Part shown: positions 16,324-24,170 of the stretch, one piece after another
Layout of the letters: the number at the start of each line of letters is the position of its first letter
How positions within the stretch are numbered: the first letter of the stretch is position 1
NCBI RefSeq assembly: GCF_003353055.1
Contig: NZ_QKWJ01000068.1
Coordinates: 1 to 39,827, forward strand
Length of the DNA: 39,827 bases
From: Cupriavidus lacunae
GTDB lineage: Bacteria; Pseudomonadota; Gammaproteobacteria; Burkholderiales; Burkholderiaceae
Reading direction: 5' to 3'
Made by a program: the position numbers and the translations under genes
Notes under the pieces: generated by a model
Told to the model about the DNA's origin: nothing
Database searches by the model: none
The model's input: the letters and a program-made list of their open reading frames with translations, nothing else

Positions 16324-17364
16324 ATGACCGAGACCCCACGACAAGAAACACGTCAGGCCGCCGGCGCGGCCGGGCCCGAACTGGGCCAGTGGCACCCCGT
16401 GCTGGCCATCGAACAGGCCCAGGGCGACGGCCCCTTCGCCGCCCGCCTCTTCGGCCGCGCGCTGGTGCTGTGGCGCAACGCCGACGGCTGGCACGCCTGG
16501 GACGACCGCTGCCCGCACCGCGGCGCGGCCTTCACGCTGGGCGCCGTGCGCGACGGCCTGCTGCATTGCGGCTACCACGGCTGGCGCTTTGAGTCAGGCG
16601 GGCGCTGCACGCGCTACCCCGCCCACCCCGAACTGGTGCCCGCGCCGCGCGCCTGCGCCACCACGCATGCGGTGCGCGAGGGCTACGGACTGCTGTGGGT
16701 ACGCCTTGGCGGCGACGGCACCGATGCCGTGCCCGGACTGCCGCCTTTCCCCGAATATGCCGACGCCGAATGCCGCCATGTGGTCTGCGGCCCCTACGAC
16801 GTTGCCACCTCGGCGCCGCGGCTGGTGGAAAACTTTCTCGACATGGCGCACTTCAGCTACGTCCACGACGGCTACCTGGGCGACCCGGAGCACACCGAGG
16901 TGCCGCCCTATGAAGTCGAAGCCGTCGGCGACGCGCGCAAGCCCGACGCGCTGCGCACCATCGGCTGCCGCGCCTGGCAGCCGCGCGCGCACGCCAGCGC
17001 CGCCGGCGGGGCCATGGTCGAGTATGAATACCGGGTGGTGGCGCCCTATACCGCGATCCTGACCAAGGTGCCCGACCTTGGCGACAACCATCGCGGCGCC
17101 ATCGCGCTGTTCATCAACCCGAGGGACGACGAATCCAGCCGCGTCTGGTTCGTGATGTCACTGGTGACCGAGGACGACGACGCCAGCCTGCGCGCGTTCC
17201 AGGACACCATCTTCCTGCAGGACAAGCCGATCGTGGAATCGCAGCAGCCGCGGCGGCTGCCGTTGCGCACCGGCGTGGAAGTGCCGCAACCGGCCGACAA
17301 GCTGGCAGGCGCGTACCGCCGCTACCTGGCGGCGCATGGGGTGAGGTTCGGCACGCTGGACTAG
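16324..17364 (+). CDS. Rieske [2Fe-2S] ring-hydroxylating oxygenase, alpha subunit
   Basis: A 346-residue oxygenase of the VanA/dicamba-demethylase-like type. The Rieske cluster ligands are Cys63-x-His65 (DRCPHRG) and Cys82-x2-His85 (LHCGYHGW). The mononuclear iron site is Asn170-x2-Asp173-x2-His176-x4-His181 (ENFLDMAHFSYVH), with Asp173 as the probable electron bridge between subunits. A C-terminal QDTIFLQDKPIVESQQP motif is typical of O-demethylases and related monooxygenases. AAGGTAAG upstream supports the ATG. A reductase is required to deliver electrons, but none is encoded nearby, so it must share one from elsewhere. The substrate is not predictable; aromatic ethers or acids are common for the group. 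Confidence 0.92.
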   Translation: MTETPRQETRQAAGAAGPELGQWHPVLAIEQAQGDGPFAARLFGRALVLWRNADGWHAWDDRCPHRGAAFTLGAVRDGLLHCGYHGWRFESGGRCTRYPAHPELVPAPRACATTHAVREGYGLLWVRLGGDGTDAVPGLPPFPEYADAECRHVVCGPYDVATSAPRLVENFLDMAHFSYVHDGYLGDPEHTEVPPYEVEAVGDARKPDALRTIGCRAWQPRAHASAAGGAMVEYEYRVVAPYTAILTKVPDLGDNHRGAIALFINPRDDESSRVWFVMSLVTEDDDASLRAFQDTIFLQDKPIVESQQPRRLPLRTGVEVPQPADKLAGAYRRYLAAHGVRFGTLD

Positions 17365-17436
17365 CCGGCGGCCGCGTGCGGGATAGTGGGCGGGGCGGGC
17401 GCATCCCATGCGGCCTGGCCCCGGAACACAACAGGG

Positions 17437-17877
17437 CTAGTGCCTGCCCCCCGTGATGTAGTGCTCAAGCTGCTCGATGATGAACTGCTGCTCGGAGATG
17501 ATGTCCTTCACCAGGTCACCGATTGACAGCATGCCGATCAGCGCGTCGCCTTCCATCACCGGCAGGTGGCGCAGCCGGTGCCGGGTCATCAAGGCCATGC
17601 ATTCATCGGTGGTCTGGGTGGCGCTGACGTAGATCACCGCGTTGGTCATGATGTCGCGCACCAGCGTCTCGCGCGAAGTGCGCTGCATCAGGATCACCTT
17701 GCGCGCATAGTCGCGCTCGCTCAGGATCCCCTTGATTTCGCCATGCTCGATCACCAGCAGCGCGCCGATGCCCTTTTCGGCCATCAACTGCAGCGCGGCG
17801 TAGACGGTCGCCGTGGGCGGGATGCTGTAAATGGACTGACTCGGCTTGGACTCCAGAACCTGGCGTGCGGTTTTCAT
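17437..17877 (-). CDS. CBS-pair protein
   Basis: A 146-residue protein made of two CBS repeats and little else. CBS1 runs about 14-66 (IPPTATVYAALQLMAEKGIGALLV, GILSERDYARKV) and CBS2 about 76-132 (YVSATQTTDECMALMTRHRLRHLPVM, GMLSIGDLVKDII). The short C-terminal helix (IEQLEHYITGG) is common in stand-alone CBS proteins. Such domains bind adenine nucleotides and sense energy state; the partner is unknown. GGAAAAGGAG before ATG 17877 defines the start over the longer frame to 17937. The upstream DNA contains CTTAC-N10-GTAAG (17980-17999), a possible regulatory dyad. Confidence 0.9.
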   Translation of the reverse strand: MKTARQVLESKPSQSIYSIPPTATVYAALQLMAEKGIGALLVIEHGEIKGILSERDYARKVILMQRTSRETLVRDIMTNAVIYVSATQTTDECMALMTRHRLRHLPVMEGDALIGMLSIGDLVKDIISEQQFIIEQLEHYITGGRH

Positions 17878-18032
17878 CACCAACTCCTTTTCCGTCGACA
17901 ATACAATACGGCTGGCGGTGCCGGCATTCGGCGCCAATGCAATCAGAGTAGCAAAGGATCGCCCGCCCTTACAGGGTGACTTACGCTAATCTTTGTAAGC
18001 AATGCTGTGACGCAAGCATGGCAGCCATGGCG

Positions 18033-18750
18033 TCAGGTCTGCGGACCGGCACCTTTTCCCTCAAGTGCCGCCAGGCATAGCGCCTGCATTTCGGACACCC
18101 ATGGTGCCGGCTCCAGCGCCGCGCCCTGCAGCAACAGCCGGTAGCGGCGCGCGCCCCAGACCGCCAGCACCAGCGCCTGCACCCTGGCGGCATCCGGAAC
18201 GGTGGGCAAGTCGGGGCAGGCGCACAAGGCCCGGCGCCACGCCTCGCAGAACTCCTCGAACACGCGCCGGTGGTGCTTGGGCTCGGCGATGCGGGGCTCC
18301 AGCCCGATGATGTCGGCATCGAAGACGATGCCCGTGGCCTCATCGTCCGCGCCGCAGGCAATGGCCACCAGCCGCCGCACGCGCGTGCGTGCGCCAGTCG
18401 GCATTGGCCTGTTGCGTGACCTCGGCGTCGATGCGCGCCAGCATGGTCTCGACGGTGTGGCGCACATAGCCTGATGCCAGCGCTTCCTTGCTGGGGAAGT
18501 ACTCATACAGCGTACCCACCGAGAACCCCGCCTCCAGCGCCACGGCGCGCGTGGTCAAGCCGTCCCAGCCGTCGCGGCGCCAGATCCGAACAAAAGCATC
18601 GTAGATGGTGTTGACGGTAAAGTGCGCACGCTGCTGCGACGGGCGCTTGAGCGGCTTGCTGCGCGGCGAGGCGGGCGGTTTCAGGCCGCTGGCGGCGGGC
18701 GCTTCGTTTCCGAACCCGGCGGCGGCGCCGCGGCGATAGATTCTTGGCAT
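18033..18750 (-). pseudogene. TetR-family regulator disrupted by a frameshift
   Basis: The two halves of a TetR regulator lie in different frames. The N-terminal half (from 18750, MPRIYRRG) has the helix-turn-helix LTTRAVALEAGFSVGTLYEYFPSKEAL and runs to ANADWRTHAR. The ligand-binding half then continues in another frame as RRLVAIACGADDEATG and ends at 18033. The switch is at the tandem repeat GCGTGCGT (18383-18390): removing one 4-bp copy would restore a single 237-residue protein reading DWRTRVRRLVAIA. This is either a recent inactivating duplication or a sequencing error. ATG 18768 is an alternative start. The divergent DUF2855 gene, 65 bp away, is the likely former target. Confidence 0.8.
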
Positions 18751-18815
18751 CGGCCTCACGGAAGTCATGGCGGACATTGCACGCCGGGCGGACGGGCCGC
18801 GAACCAGGAGAAGAC

Positions 18816-19931
18816 ATGGCAGCAACGGAACCGACCCTTGCCATCACGCGGCTGTTCAGCCGCAAGGATGCCCTAAACGAAAGCCGTCTGGAAGCCGCGC
18901 ACGAGCCCGCCGGCGCCGCGCCCGGCGAGGTCCTGCTGCGCCTGGACCGCTTTGCCCTGACCACCAACAACATCACCTACGCCGCCTTCGGCGACGCCAT
19001 GCAGTACTGGGACTTCTTTCCCACCGGCCGGCCGCAGTGGGGCCATATGCCGGTGTGGGGCTTTGCCGATGTGGTGGGCTCCGCTGTCGACGGCATCGTG
19101 CCAGGCGAGCGCTTCTACGGCTACTTCCCCATCACCAGCCATCTGCGCATGCAGCCCGAGCGCGTCACCGCGCGCGGCTTCTACGATGCGGCAGCGCACC
19201 GCGCCAGACTGACCTCGGCCTACAACCAGTACACCCGCGTGCAGAACGACGCCGCCTATGCGCCGGAACTGGAGCACTACCAGATGCTGTACCGGCCGCT
19301 GTTCATCACTTCGTTCATGCTGGCCGACTTCCTTGAGGACAACCGCTTCTTCGGCGCAAGCCGGCTAGTGGTGTCCAGCGCCTCCAGCAAGACCGCCTAC
19401 GGCACCGCCTTCTGCCTGCGCGACATCGACGGCATCACGCTGACCGCGCTGACCTCAGGCCGCAACCGCGACTTTGTCCAAGCGCTGGGCTGCTACGACA
19501 GCACCGTCACCTACGACGAACTGGAGTCGATGCCGGTCGGCGAGCCCACGCTCTACGTCGACTTCTCCGGCGATGAATCGCTGCGTGCGCGCATCCATGC
19601 GCATTTCGGCGACAGCCTGGTGTATGACTGCTTTGCGGGCTCGGCGCAGAACACCGGCTTCCTGCGCGACCTGCATCTGCCCGGGCCCAGGCCCGAGTTC
19701 TATTTCGCCCCGGTGCAGATCCGCAAGCGCAATGCCGACTGGGGGCCGCAGGAAGTGAACCGGCGCTTCAATGCCGCGCAGCGCCGCTTTATCGAGCATG
19801 CGCGCGATCCGGCCAATGGCTGGCTGGCGCTGGTGGAGGAACGGGGATTCGAAGCCGCGCAGGCACGGATCGCGCGGCTGGCGGCGGGAAGCGGGGCGCC
19901 GCAGGAGGGGTATGTGGTGGTGGTGGGGTAA
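18816..19931 (+). CDS. DUF2855 family protein
   Basis: A 371-residue cytoplasmic protein of the DUF2855 family, distantly similar to medium-chain dehydrogenase/reductases. It begins ITRLFSRKDALNESRLE and contains LTTNNITYAAFGDAMQYWDFFP (about 48-69), PVWGFADVVGS, and a Rossmann-like region SRLVVSSASSKTAYGTAF near 185-202 without a classical GxGxxG. The length matches the family. The biochemical reaction is unknown; a quinone-oxidoreductase-like role is sometimes guessed. ATG 18816 is supported by CCAGGAG. It is divergent from the broken TetR gene and may therefore be deregulated. Its last codons are markedly G-rich. A strong hairpin follows the stop. Confidence 0.88.
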   Translation: MAATEPTLAITRLFSRKDALNESRLEAAHEPAGAAPGEVLLRLDRFALTTNNITYAAFGDAMQYWDFFPTGRPQWGHMPVWGFADVVGSAVDGIVPGERFYGYFPITSHLRMQPERVTARGFYDAAAHRARLTSAYNQYTRVQNDAAYAPELEHYQMLYRPLFITSFMLADFLEDNRFFGASRLVVSSASSKTAYGTAFCLRDIDGITLTALTSGRNRDFVQALGCYDSTVTYDELESMPVGEPTLYVDFSGDESLRARIHAHFGDSLVYDCFAGSAQNTGFLRDLHLPGPRPEFYFAPVQIRKRNADWGPQEVNRRFNAAQRRFIEHARDPANGWLALVEERGFEAAQARIARLAAGSGAPQEGYVVVVG

Positions 19932-19938
19932 AAGCAGA

Positions 19939-19960
19939 ACGGGCCCCGCTTGGGGCCCGT
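19939..19960. terminator. Bidirectional hairpin terminator between DUF2855 and dbpA
   Basis: ACGGGCCCC (19939-19947) pairs perfectly with 19952-19960 across a GCTT loop. It lies between two convergent genes. Reading the minus strand, a TTTT run follows five bases after the stem, as expected for intrinsic termination of dbpA transcripts; the plus side has no such run. Confidence 0.7.
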
Positions 19961-19963
19961 GTC

Positions 19964-21373
19964 TCACTCAGTCAGCATCCGCACCTTCACCTTCTTGCCC
20001 TTGACCTTGCCGGCATTGAGCCGCTTCACCGCCTCGCGCCCGATGCTGCGCTCCACCGCGATATAGGTCGACATTTCCAGCACGTTGATCTTGCCGATCT
20101 GCTCCTTGGTGAAGCCCGCGTCTCCGGTCAGCGCGCCCAGGATATCGCCGGGGCGGATCTTCTCCTTGCGGCCGCCCAGCATCTGCAGGGTCAACATCGG
20201 CGGCAGCAGCCGTTCATTGCTGGCGGGCCTCAGGTCGGCCAGCGCGTGCCATTCGAACTCGCCGCCATGGTGCTGTTCCAGGTTGCCCACGCGGCCCATC
20301 TCGTCCATGCTGACCAGGCTGAAGGCCCAGCCTTCCTGGTCGGCGCGGCCGGTGCGGCCGATGCGGTGCACGTGCACCTCGGGGTCGGGCGTGATCTCGA
20401 CGTTGATCACGGCCTCGAGCTGGGCGATATCCAGCCCGCGCGCGGCCACGTCGGTGGCCACCAGCACCGAGCAGCTGCGGTTGGCAAACTGCACCAGCAC
20501 CTGGTCACGCTCACGCTGCTCCAGCTCGCCGTGCAGCGCCAGCGCCTGGTAGCCCTGCGCGCGCAGCAGTTCCACCAGCTCGCGGCAGCGCGCCTTGGTA
20601 TTGCAGAAGGCCAGCGTGCTGACCGGCCGGAAGTGGTCCAGCAGGCGCCCCACCGCGTTCAGGCGCTCGCCTTCCTCGACCTCATAGAAGCGCTGGCGGA
20701 TGGTGCTGTTGTCGTGCGTAGCCTCCAGCTTGAGCGACTGCGGATTACGCAGGAAGCGATGGCTGAGCTTGTCGATGCCGGGCGGATACGTGGCGGAGAA
20801 CAGCAGCGTCTGCCGTTCCTTCGGGCAGCGGCTGGCCACATAGGCGATGTCGTCGAAGAAGCCCATGTCGAGCATGCGGTCGGCCTCGTCCAGCACCAGG
20901 GTGTTGATGCCGGACAGGTCCAGGCTGCCGCGGTCAATGTGATCCAGGATGCGGCCGGGCGTGCCCACCACGATATGCGCGCCATGGATCAGGCTGTCGA
21001 CCTGCGGGCGCATCGGCGAGCCGCCGCACAGCGTCAGCACCTTGATGTTTTCTTCCGCGCGCGCCAGGCGGCGGATCTCCTGCGTGACCTGGTCGGCCAG
21101 TTCGCGCGTGGGGCACAGCACCATCGACTGCACGTCGAAGCGGCGCGGATCGAGCCGGTGCAGCAGCGCCAGCCCGAAGGCGGCGGTCTTGCCGCTGCCG
21201 GTCTTGGCCTGCGCCACCAGGTCCTGGCCCGCCAATGTGATCGGCAGGCTGGCCGCCTGGATCGGCGTCATTTCGTCATAGCCAAGCTGCGCCAGCGTGG
21301 CGAGCATGGTGGGCGAGAGCGGCAGGGCGGAAAAAGCGGTGCCGGCTTGCGGCTGGGCGGGGGTCGAGTTCAT
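19964..21373 (-). CDS. dbpA: ATP-dependent RNA helicase DbpA
   Basis: A 469-residue DEAD-box helicase that acts in large-subunit ribosome assembly by remodelling 23S rRNA around hairpin 92. The Q motif precedes residue 40 (GYDEMTPIQ). Walker A is AKTGSGKT at 56-63, DEAD is at 162-165, SAT at 193-195, and HRIGRTGR marks motif VI. The C-terminal DbpA RNA-binding domain (about 395-469) is present: KIRPGDILGALTGDAGF, then KINVLEMSTYIAVERS. That domain distinguishes DbpA from RhlE-type proteins. It lies 33 bp after the DUF72 gene on the same strand, so the two may be co-transcribed, but a TATAAT at 21379-21384 offers its own start. A hairpin terminator follows. Confidence 0.96.
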   Translation of the reverse strand: MNSTPAQPQAGTAFSALPLSPTMLATLAQLGYDEMTPIQAASLPITLAGQDLVAQAKTGSGKTAAFGLALLHRLDPRRFDVQSMVLCPTRELADQVTQEIRRLARAEENIKVLTLCGGSPMRPQVDSLIHGAHIVVGTPGRILDHIDRGSLDLSGINTLVLDEADRMLDMGFFDDIAYVASRCPKERQTLLFSATYPPGIDKLSHRFLRNPQSLKLEATHDNSTIRQRFYEVEEGERLNAVGRLLDHFRPVSTLAFCNTKARCRELVELLRAQGYQALALHGELEQRERDQVLVQFANRSCSVLVATDVAARGLDIAQLEAVINVEITPDPEVHVHRIGRTGRADQEGWAFSLVSMDEMGRVGNLEQHHGGEFEWHALADLRPASNERLLPPMLTLQMLGGRKEKIRPGDILGALTGDAGFTKEQIGKINVLEMSTYIAVERSIGREAVKRLNAGKVKGKKVKVRMLTE

Positions 21374-21378
21374 GCGCG

Positions 21379-21384
21379 ATTATA
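21379..21384 (-). promoter_or_regulatory. Candidate -10 element of dbpA, five bases before the ATG
   Basis: The minus strand reads TATAAT at 21384-21379, a perfect -10 hexamer, with only CGCGC between it and the dbpA ATG (21373). A transcript started the usual distance downstream would begin at or next to the start codon and lack a leader. No Shine-Dalgarno sequence precedes the ATG and no good -35 is visible. Confidence 0.4.
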
Positions 21385-21406
21385 GCGATCCGTGATTGTC
21401 GATCCG

Positions 21407-22315
21407 TCACTCATCGGCCGGCGTCCAGCCCAGACGGTCCAGCAGCGCCTGCGCCGCGGCGGGCGCGCGTTCCTTGGCGCCGTTGATAAAGAAGACAAAG
21501 ACCTCGCGCTTGCGCGCGGCGGGCTTGCGGTCTTCCACGGTGGGCAGGTCAGCCGGCCCGTGCCCCTGTGCCCAGGTGCGCGCCCGTTCGGCCCACGCAT
21601 CGAGCGCCTTGGGCGCATAGCCGGTCTTCAGCTTCTCGCTGCTGGCCATCAGCCGTGCATAGACGAAGTCCGCGGTCAGGTCCGCCATCGACGGAAACTT
21701 GGGCGAATCCGTAAAGACCGTGGCGGCCTTGTACTTGCGCGCAAGCTTCAGGTAGTCCGGCGACTGGAAGCTGTCGTGCCGCACCTCCAGCACGTGGCGC
21801 AGCTTCACGCCCTCCACCGAATCCGGCAGCAGCTGCAGGAAGGCCTCGAAGTCCTCCGCATCGAACTGCTTGGTCGGCGCGAACTGCCATACCACCGGCC
21901 CCAGCTTGCGGCCCAGCTCGGCAATGCCGCTGTCGATAAAGCGTTCGATCGATTCGCCGGACTCCGCCAGCACGCGCCGGTTGGTGGCAAAGCGCGATGC
22001 CTTCACCGCGAATACGAAGCCATCCGGCGTCTCGTCGCGCCATTTGGCGAACGAGGTGCGCTTCTGCGTGCCGTGATACGTGCTGTTGATCTCGATCGCG
22101 CTGAGGTGGCGGCTGGCGTAGGCCAGCTCGCGCGACTGCGGCAGTTTGGCGGGATAAAAGTTGTCGCGCCACGCGGCAAAATTCCAGCCACCGATGCCAA
22201 CACGCACCAGATCCGCTGGTGCGGCGGCCGTACGCGACCTGGCCTTGGGCTTGGGCGTGGCCTCGGACGTTGCTGCAGGCGTGGATGCGGCCTTCGCCGC
22301 GGTGCGTGCTGCCAT
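21407..22315 (-). CDS. DUF72 (YecE-like) family protein
   Basis: A 302-residue TIM-barrel-fold protein of the DUF72/YecE family, whose function is not established. The N-terminal 40 residues are Ala/Lys-rich and low complexity. The conserved domain starts at VRVGIGGWNFAAWRDNFYP and includes LSAIEINSTYHGTQKRTSFAKWRDETP, FVFAVKASRF, GPVVWQFAPT and LEVRHDSF, and ends with KREVFVFFINGAKERAP. ATG 22315 is preferred (GGGAG upstream) to the longer frame reaching 22399, which would overlap the neighbouring terminator. It precedes dbpA by 33 bp. Confidence 0.88.
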   Translation of the reverse strand: MAARTAAKAASTPAATSEATPKPKARSRTAAAPADLVRVGIGGWNFAAWRDNFYPAKLPQSRELAYASRHLSAIEINSTYHGTQKRTSFAKWRDETPDGFVFAVKASRFATNRRVLAESGESIERFIDSGIAELGRKLGPVVWQFAPTKQFDAEDFEAFLQLLPDSVEGVKLRHVLEVRHDSFQSPDYLKLARKYKAATVFTDSPKFPSMADLTADFVYARLMASSEKLKTGYAPKALDAWAERARTWAQGHGPADLPTVEDRKPAARKREVFVFFINGAKERAPAAAQALLDRLGWTPADE

Positions 22316-22400
22316 GGCGCGATCTCCCGAAACGCGAGACTGGCAGTCTAGCGGGAAACCGGGCCAAGCGGTGGCGGCGTGGCAAAGTCGGCCGCCCATA

Positions 22401-22435
22401 AAAAAAACCGGAAGAGGGCGAAGCCCCCTTCCGGT
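22401..22435 (-). terminator. Intrinsic terminator of the DUF4382 gene
   Basis: On the minus strand ACCGGAAG (22435-22428) pairs with CTTCCGGT (22414-22407), enclosing a GGGC/GCCC inner stem and a TTCG loop, with one internal mismatch. Seven T residues follow directly (plus-strand A run 22401-22407). This textbook terminator lies 23 bp after the DUF4382 stop and also shields the DUF72 gene from read-through. Confidence 0.9.
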
Positions 22436-22457
22436 CTCCTCTCGGAAACCCCCGGCC

Positions 22458-23660
22458 TCAGAACGAGAGGTTCACAAGCACATCCGCGGCGCTGACATCG
22501 GCCGGCTGCGACACCGTCGCGCCGGCGTTGCTGGCGGCCTGCACCGTGTACTTGCCCGCTGCCGTACCAACCGGCAGCAGCGTCACCGGCACCCCGGCCT
22601 GGTAGGTGCCGATCACCGGCGCAGCGGCCGGCAGCGCGCGCTCGGTCGCAAACAGGCTATAGGCGCCGGTATCGCTCGCGGCAGCAGTCGACGCGATCTC
22701 GAAAGTACCGCCATTGACCAGTTGCAGCGCACGCACGGTCGCCTCCGCGGACGCCGGCGCAACCGTGCCGGAGACACGCCGGTACGCCGACGCCGGCAGC
22801 GTGATCGGCCCCGTCGAGATCGACGTGGGCGTGCCCACCACCACCGGGACGGCGCGCACAATACCCGTCGCCTTGCCATTGGCTTCACCCGGCACTACCA
22901 CCACGTCGACCGGACCGGCCGTGCTGCTCTGCTCGATCGGCGACAGCTTGAAGTTGCCGTTGGCATCCGCCACCGTTGCCTTCACCACCACGCCGTTGCG
23001 CTCGGCATAGACGCGCGCGCCCGGCGATGCAGCGACCACGCCGTTCACTTCGCCGCTGACGGTCACCGGGACTGCCGTCACCACCGGCTTCAGCCCAAAG
23101 GTGCCATTGCCGCGCCTGACCACCGACTTGCACGCGTCAAAGTCCAGCACCAGGTCGGTCAGCGTACCGCGCGCCACCGTGAACGGCCGGTTGATCTTGA
23201 TGCCGGACTGCACCGCGCTTGGCGTATCCAGCGTCTGCTCGGTGCCGCCGGTCGGCACCACCGAGTTGGCCAGCGCATTGGCGCCGCCGCCAGTGTTGGC
23301 AGCCAGCACCAGGCGCACCTGCTGGTAGTCGCCGGCAGGCAGCGCGGTCTGGCCCAGCACCGACAACACGCCGTTGGTCAGCGACAGCAGGTCGATCTTG
23401 CGTGCCGGCACCACATCGATATTGACCCAGCCGCTGGCATTGACATCGGCACTGGCGCTGGTGTGGACACGCACCTGATTGACGGTCACGAAGACACTGC
23501 TGAAACCACAAGCCGGTGCATCGGTCATCGAGACCTGGAGCGTTCCCTGCCCACCGCCACCGCCGCCGCCGTCGCCACCGCCGCCACAGGCAGCCAGCGC
23601 AAGGGCACCGCTCAGGGCAAGTACGCGCACCGGCGCAGAAGTCAAAGAAAGGACTGACAC
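22458..23660 (-). CDS. DUF4382 domain lipoprotein
   Basis: A 400-residue exported lipoprotein. The signal sequence ends in a lipobox LAAC (Cys25), followed by a Gly/Asp-rich linker of about 12 residues. The DUF4382 domain (about 40-190) begins GTLQVSMTDAP and contains VFVTVNQVRVH, IDLLSLTNG and LPAGDYQQVRLVL, the usual pattern. The second half carries Ig/carboxypeptidase-regulatory-like repeats (VSGEVNGVVAASPGARVYAERNG, ADANGNFKLSP, VSGTVAP). It is probably anchored on the cell surface or in the periplasm; function unknown. The start codon is GTG (23660) with GCGGAGAG upstream. Three TGTAA-like boxes at 10-bp spacing lie upstream. Confidence 0.9.
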   Translation of the reverse strand: MSVLSLTSAPVRVLALSGALALAACGGGGDGGGGGGGQGTLQVSMTDAPACGFSSVFVTVNQVRVHTSASADVNASGWVNIDVVPARKIDLLSLTNGVLSVLGQTALPAGDYQQVRLVLAANTGGGANALANSVVPTGGTEQTLDTPSAVQSGIKINRPFTVARGTLTDLVLDFDACKSVVRRGNGTFGLKPVVTAVPVTVSGEVNGVVAASPGARVYAERNGVVVKATVADANGNFKLSPIEQSSTAGPVDVVVVPGEANGKATGIVRAVPVVVGTPTSISTGPITLPASAYRRVSGTVAPASAEATVRALQLVNGGTFEIASTAAASDTGAYSLFATERALPAAAPVIGTYQAGVPVTLLPVGTAAGKYTVQAASNAGATVSQPADVSAADVLVNLSF

Positions 23661-23725
23661 GGTAGTCTCTCCGCATTATTTGTGAGTGGGATGACCGGAG
23701 GATATGTTGCAGTTCGCATAACGGC

Positions 23726-23750
23726 TGTAAGTCTTTGTAATACGTTGTGA
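23726..23750. promoter_or_regulatory. Direct repeats at 10-bp spacing upstream of the DUF4382 gene
   Basis: TGTAA occurs at 23726-23730 and 23736-23740, with an imperfect third copy TGTGA at 23746-23750, each exactly 10 bp apart. Short direct repeats on one face of the helix are how OmpR/PhoB-type response regulators bind. I infer two-component control of the DUF4382 gene; the regulator is unknown. Confidence 0.4.
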
Positions 23751-24082
23751 AAAAGTCGCGACATTGTCTGCATGAGTGGTCAGGCAGCATTGGCTAGATG
23801 CTGAAGCTCTTCATCTCCAACGACTGCGCTGCGCAAGCGTTTCTGCTGCAGTTGCCACCAGCGCCAATGGCCCCTGCGCCAGCCCCCGGCATGTCGCGCG
23901 CGTTGCACCGCGATTCGATCTGCGTTGCACTGCAAGGAAAGACGCGGGTCACCTTATCGCCAGCATTGCAGTCCCCTCTCATGGCCATCGCCGCCGCGAA
24001 TGAGAAAGCGCACGCTTGTGCACTAATTTGGCGCGTTGTGTCGTCAACCTGAGGCCATTCAACAGGATTCCGCCGGACAGTC

Positions 24083-24109
24083 TCAAGTCGGGCGCACCCG
24101 CTCCGTATA
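24083..24109 (+). promoter_or_regulatory. Possible sigma-28 (FliA) promoter of the chemoreceptor gene
   Basis: TCAAGTCG (24083-24090), an 11-bp spacer and TCCGTATA (24102-24109) partly match the flagellar sigma-28 pattern TAAAGTTT-N11-GCCGATAA, about 60 bp before the chemoreceptor ATG. The match is moderate. Chemoreceptor genes are often under FliA control, which is the reason for proposing it. Confidence 0.35.
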
Positions 24110-24170
24110 CAGCGAGGTGGCAATCCCACACACAAACGCCCCCAACGATTCCTTACGAAGGATCTCCCTG

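Larger units (their letters stand above)
23661..24170. other. 510-bp gap between the DUF4382 and chemoreceptor genes
   Basis: This gap holds the promoter regions of two divergent genes. Near the left end are three TGTAA-type boxes (23726-23750), and near the right end is a sigma-28-like element (24083-24109). Between about 23790 and 24050 are short open frames on both strands, but none has a recognisable domain, a good ribosome-binding site, or codon use like the surrounding genes. I therefore call that part non-coding. Confidence 0.6.

Noticed and set aside
18033..18506. C-terminal TetR frame as an independent 157-residue gene
   Set aside because: Its first 40 residues are a frame-shadow of the N-terminal half; the sequence is better explained as one gene with a 4-bp duplication.
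22161..23657. Open plus-strand frame of 498 codons opposite the DUF72 and DUF4382 genes
   Set aside because: His/Arg-rich low-complexity translation, crosses a clear terminator, and both opposite genes have solid domains.
23794..24135. Possible 113-residue minus-strand gene in the gap before the chemoreceptor
   Set aside because: No domain, no ribosome-binding site, unusual composition; it overlaps the likely chemoreceptor promoter.
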